NCBI GenBank assembly: GCA_950097015.1
Contig: CATNEN010000025.1
Location: 4,441,001-4,505,000 of the forward strand
Source: Macrostomum hystrix
Taxonomy: Eukaryota > Platyhelminthes > Macrostomidae
Length of the DNA stretch: 64,000 nucleotides
Direction: 5' to 3'
A model generated the notes under the pieces. The model was not told the origin of the DNA. It saw only the letters and a list, made by a program, of their open reading frames with translations, and did not search any database. Both the position numbers and the translations under genes were made by a program. Below are positions 20,837 to 32,155 of this stretch, piece by piece (position 1 is the first letter of the stretch; each line of letters begins with the position of its first letter).

Positions 20837-23076
20837 TCATCGCGGAGCCCCGAAGGCGAAGCCGTCGCTGCGAACTTCTGGCAGCGAAGCGCATGAATCT
20901 TCGGCCTCTTCAGCTGCGTTGTCGTCTTCGCCGAGCTGTTCCTCGGCCCCCTCCGGATCGTCCAGATCCTCCAGATTATCCTCGTCGTCGTATTTTTGTT
21001 CCCCCGACGCGAACAGGCTCTGATAGGCGCCAACCAACTGGTGGAAAAGCGGCTGCGGCTGCTGCTGCTGCTGCGAGCAAGCAACTTCGTTGATTCCAAG
21101 CCCGGTGGATTCAACGATATGGCACCAAGGCGAACCTGCCGCATAGGACTGAATATCCAGAGGCTGCTGCTGCTGCTGCTGATGATGATGATGCTGATGA
21201 TGATGTAAAAGTAGATGTTGGTTGTCCAGCTGCCGCGGATGATGTCTAATTGGTGACGATGCAATCATCGGGATGCCATTTAGAGTTCGCTGCAATGTGG
21301 ATGTGTGTTCACACGGTCGTCAGACTCAACATTTATTCGATCTACTGACGGAACAAAAAATACTGCTGGCTGCTCTAGCGGTGAATGTTTGCCTGCTGCC
21401 TGTTAGGGACAGCGAGTTGGGAATGGTAAACTAGAAAAAGATTAGCTAATCCACCCCCCACCTCCCGCGAGAACCCCAGGTGAGCCGCAGCAAGCCTGCC
21501 CCCCGGGCTGCATGCTGCTTTTGTTTAGTCAGGCCGCTCCCCAAAGTCCCAACTTCCTTTCTGATCCCTTCACCACTTCCTTCCTTCCGCCTTGGTCAAA
21601 ACTCTCGGGAGGGGGATAATCCATTGTCACACCAACAAATAGGGATTTGAAGGCTCTTGTCAGCTGATTGCGGATATTCAGGCCACCACCTCACTCCCCG
21701 GTCTTGCAGGGAGTTTTTCGCCCTGAAGGGGAGAAGTTGCTGCCGCAAATGAGAGCTAAAAAAATACTATTCAGGATTTAATTCGTCCAGCAGGTGTTTG
21801 CCCAGCTGAATGCCCAGCGCCAGTGTCGACCGCCCAGCCAGATCGAGGCGAACAGCGCGGAATTCAGTTCCGACTATGGCGGCTCTCAGTGCCGCGGCTG
21901 TGTTTGCCTTTTGTCGAGACCTGGCTCCGTGCCCGCAGACAAAGATCAACCACCTCCCCAAGAGCACCTGCTTCAGTGAATTTGCCTATTAACTAACTGA
22001 TAAAACTCTCATTAGATCGGAATAGAACAGAACAGAAAGATATTGGTTGCGCTTGGTGAATGGCTGAGCGGTTTAACGCGTCTGCCTCTAGCACAATGGT
22101 CCCTGAGCTCGAATCCGCAGCGAGGCCACATTCATTTGGTGCGAAACCGCGGAGAGAAGGCTTTAGGGGCTTGTCGTGCAATTACACCCTTGAGGGCCAA
22201 CCTTATAGTTATTGTGTACTAATAATATAAATAATAATTGCTGGAGGGCTGCGGGCAATGGCACATCATTTGGTGACACTAGACCCGCAGCCAGTGAGGA
22301 GGCAATTCTACCCGTTTCGCTGACTCCTGAGCACACAGATACCGTACACAGGCACCCGCTCACACATCTGCCCTGTCTTTCTGATCGTCAGGCACTCTTT
22401 CACTGTGCCTTAGAGGTTGGCCTTCAAGGGCTTCAATTGCATGACAAGCCCGCAAGCCTTCTCTACGCGGCTGCGCCACAAATGAATGTGGCCTCGCCGT
22501 GAAATCGAGCTCAAGGACGTTGGTGCGAGAGGCAAACGCGTTAGACCGCTTTGCCACTCACCCCCCTGTGAGATTGTACACTGCCTGTGGACGATAAATT
22601 CTGGATCAGATGTACACACCTGTGTGTAAGCGTACGCCTACGTACGGTATCTGTGTGCAAGTGTGCTCAGGAGTCAGCGGAATGGGCAGAATTGCCTCCT
22701 CGCTGGCTGCGGGTCTAGTGTCACCCATAGCAGTAAGAAAGTCAAATAAAAAGGAATTAAAATGGAATAGAGAAGACAATGAGAGAGCAGAGTAGAATCT
22801 TCAAGTGGCTTACCTTCTGCTGCTGGTGCTCCATCTGCTTCATGAGCAGCTGTTTCTTCTTGTCCTTGCATCGCTTGTTCTGAAACCAGACCCGGATGAC
22901 TCGCGGACTCAGGCCCGTCATCTCGACCAGCTGCTCCTTCATCAGCGCGTCCGGCCTCGGATTCGCCGCGTAACAGGTGCGCAGAGTGTGCAGCTGCTTC
23001 TCGTTCAGCACCGTGCGGACCCGCGTGGCCTTGCTGTTGTCCTTGGCGCCGGAACCGGTGGCTTTGCCGCGCTTGA

Positions 23077-23115
<39 letters not shown>

Positions 23116-26100
23116 TGCCCCCACCACCGACAACGCCCGGCTGCGCCGTTGTTGTTGATGTGGACTCTGAGGCGGCAGTCGATTGGCTGGACGAATCGTC
23201 GTCATTACCTGCGCTTGTGCGGTGGTTTTGAAATTATACTTTTATTCAGTCTACGAGCTACTGTAAACATTCAAATTCGCGCCAAGAAAAAAGTCGTGAC
23301 CTTCGGAACCCGAGGACCCTATCATTATTGTTTAGTTTTCCTGCCGCCCACCCAAAAGCCATTCGTTACGAAAAGAACTCCGCGCAGAGCCAAATACGAA
23401 TGGGAAAGCAAAGCTTTCTTTGCAAAAGAAAGCTTGTCTGCTGCATGGCATCCGGGCATGCTGGTGCCCCGTCCACCTTAATCCCGGACTTAAACAACAT
23501 GCGCATCAGCAGCCGGAGCCGCCACCGCAGCCGCCGCCGCCAGGAAGTCCCGCCAGAAATGGGAAGGCCGCACAGCGAGGCTCTCAGAAACTGCATGGAT
23601 TCCCCAAGTGAAAGGAACGGGGCACATCTAGGCACATCTTGTCTTCCAACAGTCCGGGTGGTCCTGTCAAGAGGAGGCCGCGGATTCGAGTGGAGTGGGG
23701 TGGGTGAGTGGGCGTAGGCGGAGACTGCTTGGGGAATTAGTTTGACTGCAGGATGCCAGTGTGGTGTTACAAAGACTCGCAATAATCCCGGGGTAGGTAG
23801 GTAGGTTCGGCAGAACGTGTCTGTCAATCGCAGTTGTTGTGGGGTGGGTGAATTTCTGTTTGGTCAGATTAAATTATAAAATTTCATCGTTCAAAATTTC
23901 TGCTAAAACGATTCAAAACCTTCTACTTCTTCGAGTGATGAAATTTTTATTGCATCATAAATGCTTCTCTTTTGATTGATTGACCGGATCGATAGAGAGA
24001 GTGAGATCATAAGTATCGCCTCTCTAATCTAGTCACGTACTGATCCGCGGAATGCCAAGTTTGGGATAAAAGGCGCGGATTTGAATGATGGGATAATCCT
24101 TCAGCTTCTAGCTCTAGTCATATCCCTCGCTATTTCGTTCCCGATTGCTTTCGAAAACTTACTCATCAGACCCGCAACAGAGTGACACTTTTATGCATCA
24201 TGCGTGGTCCTTAAGCAAAGAGCTATTTTTGTGTTGATAATTGAATTGGCCTGACTAAAAGCCTTCATTTCAAAAAGCTGTCAGTTTTACACCTGTATGA
24301 GCCAATCAGAATCCGAATTGTTTACCTGTAATCTCCTGGTGCAGCTGGTTGATTCCCAAGCGGCCGCTGCCGCTGCTGTCTCCTGGACTGCCGCCGAAGC
24401 CGCCGCCGCCAGCAGTCAGTGGCGAAGTTGTCTCGTGGGCGGCTGCGGCCGTTGTCAGCAGGGTGTCGAAGTCGGCCCGGCAGTAGATGCCGCCGTCGTC
24501 GCGTCGGACTCCGAATTCTTCGCCGGGCAGCAGCTGCCTGGAGCATGTCTGGCAGCGGAAGCAGGTCACGTGATACAGGCGGGAACAGGCCCGCATCACC
24601 GGCTCCGATCTGGAGAGGGCGACGTTGCAACTGGCGCAACGGCTGCCGAAGAGCCTGGCGAGTAGGGGTGAGGCAGAGTGAAGCAGAGTGAGGCAGAGTG
24701 AGGCAGAGTGAGGGAGAGTGAAGCAGAGTGAAGGAGAGTGAGGCAGAGTGAGGGAGAGTGAGGCAGAGTGAGGCAGAGTGAGGCAGGGTGAAGCAGAGTG
24801 AAGGAGAGTGAGGCAGAGTGAGGGAGAGTGAGGCAGAGTGAGGCAGAGTGAGGGAGAGTGAGGCAGAGTGAGGCAGAGTGAGGCAGAGTGAGGCAGAGTG
24901 AGGCAGAGTGAGGCAGAGTGAGGGAGAGTGAGGCAGAGTGAGGCAGAGTGAGGCAGAGTGAGGCAGAGTGAGGGAGAGTGAGGCAGAGTGAGGCAGAGTG
25001 AGGCAGGGTGAAGCAGAGTGAAGGAGAGTGAGGCAGAGTGAGGGAGAGTGAGGCAGAGTGAGGCAGAGTGAGGGAGAGTGAGGCAGAGTGAGGCAGAGTG
25101 AGGCAGGGTGAAGCAGAGTGAAGGAGAGTGAGGCAGAGTGAGGGAGAGTGAGGCAGAGTGAGGCAGAGTGAGGGAGAGTGAGGCAGAGTGAGGCAGAGTG
25201 AGGCAGAGTGAGGCAGAGTGAGGCAGAGTGAGGCAGAGTGAGGGAGAGTGAGGCAGAGTGAGGCAGAGTGAGGCAGAGTGAGGCAGAGTGAGGGAGAGTG
25301 AGGGAGAGTGAGGCAGAGTGAGGCAGAGTGAAGGAGAGTGAAGCAGAGTGAGGCAGAGTGAGGCAGAGTGAGGCAGGGTGAGGCAGAGTGAGGGAGAGTG
25401 AGGCAGAGTGAGGCAGAGTGAGGCAGAGTGAGGGAGAGTGAGGCAGAGTGAGGCAGAGTGAGGCAGAGTGAGGCAGAGTGAGGCAGAGTGAGGCAGAGTG
25501 AGGGAGAGTGAGGCAGAGTGAGGCAGAGTGAGGCAGAGTGAGGCAGAGTGAGGGAGAGTGAGGGAGAGTGAGGCAGAGTGAGGCAGAGTGAAGGAGAGTG
25601 AAGCAGAGTGAGGCAGAGTGAGGCAGAGTGAGGCAGGGTGAGGCAGAGTGAGGCAGAGTGAGGCAGAGTGAGGCAGAGTGAGGCAGAGTGAGGGAGAGTG
25701 AGGCAGAGTGAGGCAGAGTGAGGCAGAGTGAGGCAGAGTGAGGCAGAGTGAAGCAGAGTGAGGCAGAGTGAAGCAGAGTGAGGCAGAGTGAGGCAGAGTG
25801 AGGGAGAGTGAGGCAGAGTGAGGCAGAGTGAGGCAGGGTGAGGTAGAGTGAGGCAGGGTGAGGTAGAGTGAGGCAGAGTGAGGCAGAGTGAGGCAGAGTG
25901 AGGCAGAGTGAGGCAGAGTGAGGCAGAGTGAGGCAGAGTGAGGCAGAGTGAAGCAGAGTGAGGCAGAGTGAAGCAGAGTGAGGCAGAGTGAGGCAGAGTG
26001 AGGGAGAGTGAGGCAGAGTGAGGCAGAGTGAGGCAGAGTGAGGCAGAGTGAGGCAGAGTGAGGCAGAGTGAGGCAGAGTGAGGCAGAGTGAGGCAGAGTG

Positions 26101-28230
26101 AGGGAGAGTGAGGCAGAGTGAGGCAGAGTGAGGGAGAGTGAGGCAGAGTGAGGGAGAGTGAGGCAGAGTGAGGCAGAGTGAGGCAGAGTGAGGCAGAGTG
26201 AGGCAGAGTGAAGCAGAGTGAGGCAGAGTGAAGCAGAGTGAGGCAGAGTGAGGCAGAGTGAAGCAGAGTCATCGCTGATAAAAAACTAATAATTATTCTC
26301 CGCAAATAAGGTAGCGATGAGCAACCTCGCGAACGGTCAGAGAAGAGACAGCATTTGGCCTGAACAGAAGAATCAGACTATAAGGGGCCAAAACGTCCTC
26401 TGTTGTGGATGAGGTCGAAGACTCAAGCTCCCGAGGCACCGTCCACCACTTCAGACCTACTCGCAAGGAAATTTCAATAGAGAGAGGGGGAGAACACGCC
26501 CGGAGGACTATCAGGGGGGTTGGGGTTGTCGGGTAGGGACAAGAGGGTCTGCAGGGCAGAAGTCTTTAGGCTTTCGGATGCCGGAAGCATTTTTCAAAGA
26601 CCAAAAATTTGTTGAAGGATGCGTGGTTTTGGGCCCGGCCAGAGAGGAATGGGCTATTATCCAGTTTATAGCTGCATATGGGCAGGTACGAAATGGTTTA
26701 GGTGAAAGCTGACAATGCCTAGATTATATATAAGCGTATATGTATGTAGATCACGAGGTATCCGATAGCAAACAATGGCCCGCATCCTGCTTGGCATCTG
26801 TCGGGTATAGAAACTGCGGCCAAACTCACGCTAATGCGTAATAATTCTATTAAGAGAGCCTTTTTTAACATTGGCGTGCTCGGGCTAATGGCGCGAATTC
26901 AAATTGGCACCTTCTTTGTATATAGAGTGTGTAATCCGTTTTTAATCTGTAATTCAGGCCTGCAGAAAGTATTTTGGTTTAAAATGTGTAGCAAGCTCTA
27001 GTTTGTATGTAGTATAATTATATATATATTTATCTCAAAGTAGCATCTAAGGAGTGCTCAGAATGACAACCAAGGAGTGCTCAGAATGACAACCAAGGAG
27101 TGCTCAGAATGACACCCAAGGAGTGCTCAGAATGACACCCAAGGAGTGCTCAGAATGACACCCAAGGAGTGCTCAGAATGACAACCAAGGAGTGCTCAGA
27201 ATGACAACCAATGAGTGCTCAGAATGACAACCAAGGAGTGCTCAGAATGACAACCAAGGAGTGCTCAGAATGACAACCAAGGAGTGCTCAGAATGACACC
27301 CAAGGAGTGCTCAGAATGACAACCAAGGAGTGCTCAGAATGACAACCAATGAGTGCTCAGAATGACAACCAAGGAGTGCTCAGAATGACACCCAAGGAGT
27401 GCTCAAAGACACCCAAGGAGTACTCAGAATGGCACAAAGAGAGTGCTCAAAATTGACACATAAGGAGTGCTCAGAATGTTATCTAGAGAATGCTCAGAAT
27501 GGTATCTAGAGAATGCTCAGAATGGTATCTAGAGAATGCTCAGAATGGTATCTAGAGAATGCTCAGAATGGTATCTAGAGAATGCTCAGAATGGTATCTA
27601 GAGAATGCTCAGAATGGTATCTAGAGAATGCTCAGAATGGTATCTAGAGAATGCTCAGAATGGTATCTAGAGAATTCTCAGAATGGTATCTAGAGAATGC
27701 TCAGAATGGTATCTAGAGAATGCTCAGAATGGTATCTAGAGAATGCTCAGAATGGTATCTAGAGAATGCTCAGAATGGTATCTAGAGAATGCTCAGAATG
27801 GTATGTATCAGAATCGTCAAAGTCGAGTTGTCAAGTCAAACATTCAAAGCATACCAAGTTACCTGGCATAATCCTCTCTGCAGTAGGTTTTCCCGTCTCG
27901 CACGAAGCAGGTTCGCGCCTGAGTGAGCTCAGCTGAGCACTCGGCGCACTTCAAACAGCCGGCGTGCCATTCCAGGTCCGGCTGCACGCGCAGTATGTAC
28001 GGGTCCGTGATGTCGCAGCCACAGCCAGAGCACACTGAGGGTCGCTGCTGTTGCTGATGTTGCTGTTGCTGCTGGTGCTGAAGATGATGCTGATGATGTT
28101 GAAGAGGATGGCGTTGAGCTGAACTTGTCGACCACCACTGACAGCCACTGCCGCTGCCGTTGCTGCCAGCGCCGCCGCCGCCACTGTCATCGGTGTTGCC
28201 ATCGGTAAATTCCATTGTTCCCATTGTCAT
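20837..28230 (-). CDS. isl1: Islet-type LIM-homeobox transcription factor
   Basis: Join (minus) 28230-27863, 24654-24326, 23208-22814, 21289-20837: 1545 nt, 514 aa; all splice sites GT-AG and all phases close. Residues 67-120 form LIM1 (two Cys/His zinc fingers; [20 protein letters not shown] is nearly identical to vertebrate Islet), about 129-182 LIM2 (CASCN...FRCQTC...YCRADFD), about 292-351 the homeodomain ([36 protein letters not shown]). The C-terminus keeps an Islet-like block ([22 protein letters not shown]). Insertions of polyQ/His (45-62), polyGly before the homeodomain, and Q/H and acidic tracts in the last exon make it longer than the usual 350 aa. ATG at 28230 was chosen: it is the first ATG after an in-frame stop. 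Nuclear DNA-binding factor; in animals it specifies motor, sensory and other neurons. Introns 1 and 3 are loaded with arrays and SINEs. Confidence 0.93.
22057..22726 (+). mobile_element. SINE family A split by a second, inverted SINE A
   Basis: 22057-22205 is a plus-strand 5' half (GGCTGAGCGG A-box region to GAGGGCCAACCT). 22567-22726 resumes with the following consensus text (TGTACACTGCC ... GGGTCTAGTGTCACC). The stretch between is a minus-strand copy. The composite lies in islet intron 3. Confidence 0.75.
22222..22566 (-). mobile_element. SINE family A, full length, inserted in a SINE A
   Basis: From the AT-rich tail (AATAATAATTG at 22232) through GGTGACACTAGACCCGCAGC and the central body to a minus-strand head (GCGAGAGGCAAACGCGTTAG, ending CCACTCACCCCCC). 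Opposite orientation to the flanking SINE A halves. Confidence 0.8.
23209..24325. other. Islet intron 2, nothing recognised
   Basis: The non-exonic sequence between the homeodomain and LIM2 exons. No repeat family or RNA gene seen; a GTAGGTAG tetramer run (23791-23806) is the only pattern. Confidence 0.5.
24669..26269. repeat. Minisatellite, 10-bp unit, about 160 copies, abutting the islet LIM2 exon
   Basis: Strict 10-bp period: GAGGCAGAGT with variants GAGGGAGAGT, GAAGCAGAGT, GAAGGAGAGT, GAGGCAGGGT and GAGGTAGAGT. On the transcribed (minus) strand it reads CACTCTGCCT..., is pyrimidine-rich and contains no AG dinucleotide at all. It begins about 14 bases from the 3' splice site at 24655. Confidence 0.97.
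26270..27048. other. Islet intron 1, unique part
   Basis: Mixed sequence between two arrays in intron 1; no recognised element. A short TATATA run lies at about 27020. Confidence 0.5.
27049..27804. repeat. 23-bp minisatellite in two subfamilies
   Basis: 27049-about 27470 repeats AAGGAGTGCTCAGAATGACA(ACC), about 18 copies. About 27470-27804 repeats TCTAGAGAATGCTCAGAATG(GTA), about 14 copies, much more uniform. Both are 23 bp and share the core TGCTCAGAATG. The change is abrupt through three or four intermediate units. In islet intron 1, 60 bp from the first coding exon. Confidence 0.95.
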
Positions 28231-28572
28231 GATCGCCGGCTTCGCTGTCTGCTTTCTTTTAGAATATTCTTTCACACGAATCTGTCGATCTGTCGTTCCT
28301 TAATTTATAATGATTTTTTAACCATATTCCCATGGCTGTGGAGCCGCTGTCTGGCCCAACAAACCCCACCCCTTAAGCCCCCCTGCCATCGCACGTGGCT
28401 GATTTGTCTCCGGCTTCCAGGATTGGCTGGCTTAGTGCGCTAGCTCGCAGCCAATCCGAAGAGATAGAGACTCGAGACTTCTCTATGCCAACTTGCTGTT
28501 GGCTTTGCCATAGCTGGCTTATCTATAAGAATCTGCAGTAGAAAACGCATTGCGTTAGACATCAGTGAGTTT

Positions 28573-30003
28573 TTATCCCAATGAGACCTCAGATACTTCT
28601 TATCCCAATGAGACCTCAGATACTTCTTACCCCAATGAGACCTCAGATACTTCTTACCCCAATGAGACCTCAGATACTTCTTATCCCAATGAGACCTCAG
28701 ATACTTCTTATCCCAATGAGACCTCAGATACTTCTTATCCCAAATGAGACCTCAGATACTTCTTATCCCAATGAGACCTCAGATACTTCTTATCCCAATG
28801 AGACCTCAGATACTTCTTATCCCAAATGAGACCTCAGATACTTCTTATCCCAAATGAGACCTCAGATACTTCTTATCCCAATGAGACCTCAAATACTTCT
28901 TATCCCAATGAGACCTCAGATACTTCTTATCCCAATGAGACCTCAAATACTTCTTATCCCAATGAGACCTCAGATACTTCTTATCCCAATGAGACCTCAG
29001 ATACTTCTTATCCCAATGAGACCTCAGATACTTCTTATCCCAATGAGACCTCAGATACTTCTTATCCCAATGAGACCTCAGATACTTCTTATCCCAAATG
29101 AGACCTCAGATACTTCTTATCCCAATAAAACCTCAGATACTTCTTATCCCAATGAGACCTCAGATACTTCTTATCCCAATGAGACCTCAGATACTTCTTA
29201 TCCCAAATGAGACCTCAGATACTTCTTATCCCAATGAGACCTCAGATAATTCTTATCCCAATGAGACCTCAGATACTTCTTATCCCAATGAGACCTCAGA
29301 TACTTCTTATCCCAAATGAGACCTCAGATACTTCTTATCCCAGTGAGACCTCAGATACTTCTTATCCCAAATGAGACCTCAGATACTTCTTATCCCAATG
29401 AGACCTCAGATACTTCTTATCCCAATGAGACCTCAGATACTTCTTATCCCAAATGAGACCTCAGATACTTCTTATCCCAAATGAGACCTCAGATACTTCT
29501 TATCCCAATGAGACCTCAAATACTTCTTATCCCAATGAGACCTCAGATACTTCTTATCCCAATGAGACCTCAAATACTTCTTATCCCAATGAGACCTCAG
29601 ATACTTCTTATCCCAATGAGACCTCAGATACTTCTTATCCCAATGAGACCTCAGATACTTCTTATCCCAATGAGACCTCAGATACTTCTTATCCCAATGA
29701 GACCTCAGATACTTCTTATCCCAAATGAGACCTCAGATACTTCTTATCCCAATGAGACCTCAGATACTTCTTATCCCAAATGAGACCTCAGATACTTCTT
29801 ATCCCAATGAGACCTCAGATACTTCTTATCCCAAATGAGACCTCAGATACTTCTTATCCCAATGAGACCTCAGATACTTCTTATCCCAATGAGACTTCAG
29901 ATACTTCTTATCCTAAATGAGACCTCAGATACTTCTTATCCCAATGAGACCTCAGATACTTCTTATCACAATGAGACCTCAGATACTTCTTATCCCAGTA
30001 AGA
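28573..30003. repeat. 27-bp minisatellite in the islet 5' flank, about 53 copies
   Basis: Unit CCCAATGAGACCTCAGATAC + TTCTTAT (27 bp), with a 28-bp form having one more A. The order of 27/28-mers and of rare AAATAC variants at 28826-29101 recurs exactly at 29453-29728, so a 627-bp block was duplicated. The near edge is about 340 bp upstream of the islet ATG. Confidence 0.97.
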
Positions 30004-31474
30004 CCCGAAAAATTGCTTTGCCTTAAAAACGGTCACAGATAGTTTTTTAAGTTTTTCGTTGTCCTCGCGACCCGGATGATTCTACACGCACTCGAACCAA
30101 TTTAGCTTCGCGGGGGGTCCCAGTTCGGCCACTGATTACCAGCCACGTCATCGATAGATAGAGAGCGATCAGGCTAACTAGACAGATATGTATGTGGCTA
30201 AGCACCTGCATATCATCTGTGGATAAAACCCACTTGGTTTTTGGAACATTTTTTCTTAACTATATGGGGTTAATATATACGATATTGCCCTCAGCAAAAC
30301 AAAACGCATTGAATAGTGAATCAGTTTCAGTGGCCAGCTACTTTTAGCCAACCGGATATAATGATATAATGATATAATGGATATAATGAATTTTCTCTTT
30401 TGGTCTGGCAGACAGACCACTCCTATTAGTAAGATTTATCAAAGAACAGATACATTTTGGGATTTTAATTTTAAATTTAGGCATCTCAAGCTTATGATCT
30501 TGAATTGGGTGCTTGGGGATTTAGAAATTAGGGAATCCTAATTTTGGAGATCTTAACATTTTGGGATCTAGCGATTTCGAGGTGTCAATTGAGGAATACA
30601 GACATTTTGAGCTCTAGATAGTTTAGGACCTTCAAAGCTTGGGATATTAAATGTGGGGTTCTAGAAACTCAGGGACTTTGAAATTTGGGGATTTTTAATG
30701 TTCATTTTGACGTCTAAAGATTTTTAGATAGAGAACTTTTCGAGTCCTGAGAGCTTGGGATATTTTTAAAAGTGTAAATTAAGTAGTCTTGGAATCTTAA
30801 AAGTTTAGGATCCTTAAAATTTGGGATATTTAATTTAGGCTAAATCCCATTTAACAATCCAACTATAGTGAGTTTAAAATTAAGTTTAGAATCTAAAAGG
30901 TGAGCATTTCTTATCCGTAGATTATATATCTTTTCCATCAAGAAAGCTTACATGTACGAGCCGAGTTTTATCTGCTGAGGTGCATCTTTGCATATCAACT
31001 GGGAATAAGTCGGTTCCTATATATTCCAGCATATAAGTTCGGCAGTAAATATGACCGATATCTACCTGCTGATCGTGCGTGCATATATTGACCCGCGCAG
31101 CCATCGCAAGCCATACAGAAGCAACCGGATGTGAAGAGCGGCTGACAGATATTTTGGCTTGATCGCGACTGAGGGGGTTTTGTGGGTCCCGTACAGGCTC
31201 CTATATCCATCTACACCGCGGGATAAATAAGCTCCCTAACTGTCTCGGTGTTCTCAAATTTGGCGGCATTGAAAATAATTCTACTCCAATATATTTCTGT
31301 ACGCTATCTAAAGTGTACATTTCGGTAATCTGCTTGCAAAGCAACGACTCTGACAGGGCGAATACATTCAATAAACATTTCAAATCTAATTAGCTTATCA
31401 ATCGCATGTGCCTGCATTATCCCAGTGTTTATTGTCTATGGCACAAGTTCTTTATTGAGAAGGAATTGCGTTAG
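30004..31474. other. AT-rich intergenic region
   Basis: No certain gene. Two short minus-strand frames (31383-31201 and 31104-30922) look slightly protein-like and both contain a YIG(V/T)(E/D)LF string, but no splice chain or family could be established. A small tandem of GATATAAT lies at 30356-30385. Confidence 0.35.
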
Positions 31475-32155
31475 TTTAATAAAAAAAATTCAGGAGGGCC
31501 TGTGAGCAGTAGTCAGTAGACCCGCAGCCAGGGAGCAGGCAATTCTGCCCATTTCGCTGACTCCTGTGAACACACACAGAAACCATACACAGGCTCACGC
31601 TCACACAGGTGTGTACATCTGCCCTGACTTTCTCATCGTCAGGCAAGTGTACGCTCTAATAATTAATAATAATTGATTACACCTGCCCCAATTGGGTCAG
31701 ATGTGCAGCCGACAGCACAGCCGCAACTAATGCGCGGCGCATCTGAATGCTGCGTACAACTGTTCAGTCCATGGACTGGGGGGACGCCACACCCACCTTC
31801 AATTATCCCAGCTGATGCTGGTACCCATTTAACAGCTGGGTGAACTAAGGCAATCCAGAGTTAAGTGTCTTGCTAAAGGACACAAATTGTTCCAGTGGAG
31901 TCGGGAATCGAACCCCCGACCTTCAAGTCGTGAGTCCGACGCCCTAACCAATAGGCTACAACCTCTTGTAGCCTCTTCTCAACGCATCACCAATCCAACC
32001 TCTTGTACGCTCTCACTGTGCCTTGAAGGTTGGCCCTCAAAAGCGTAACAAGACAAGCCCCCAACCAAGCCTTCTCTCCGCGGCTGCGCCCCTAATGAAT
32101 GTGGCCTCGCCGCGGAATCGAGTTCAGGGACCTTGGTGCGAGGGCCAAGCGCATT
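31475..32155 (-). mobile_element. SINE family A, interrupted by a SINE B
   Basis: 31475-31657 is the 3' part (GGAGGGCCTG ... CATCGTCAGGCAAGTGTACG). 32014-32155 is the continuation (CACTGTGCCTTGAAGG ... CTTGGTGCGAGGGCC) with the tRNA-like head decayed at its end. The two parts join seamlessly in the consensus once 31658-32003 and one duplicate are removed. Confidence 0.85.
31658..32003 (-). mobile_element. SINE family B, full length, inserted into SINE A
   Basis: Flanked by a perfect 10-bp target-site duplication TGTACGCTCT (31648-31657 and 32004-32013). Minus-strand order: tRNA-like head with GGTTAGGGCGTCGGACTCAC and B-box GGGTTCGATTCC (about 31900-31970), central AGGACACAAATT region, CAGTCCATGGACTGAACAG in inverse, and an AT-rich ATAATTAATAATAATT tail. 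The anticodon-loop region reads CTCACGA, which on a Met-like body would give a Val CAC anticodon. Confidence 0.9.

Noticed and set aside
22757-23011. A separate short homeobox gene starting at LNEKQL
   Set aside because: It is the internal exon of the islet gene; phase and splice sites connect it to the LIM exons.
24596-26305. 569-residue minus-strand frame rich in [10 protein letters not shown]
   Set aside because: Read-through of the 10-bp array in islet intron 1 into the LIM2 exon in a wrong frame.
30922-31383. Two short minus-strand frames both containing YIG(V/T)(E/D)LF
   Set aside because: No splice chain, start context or family match could be found; kept only as a remark in the intergenic entry.
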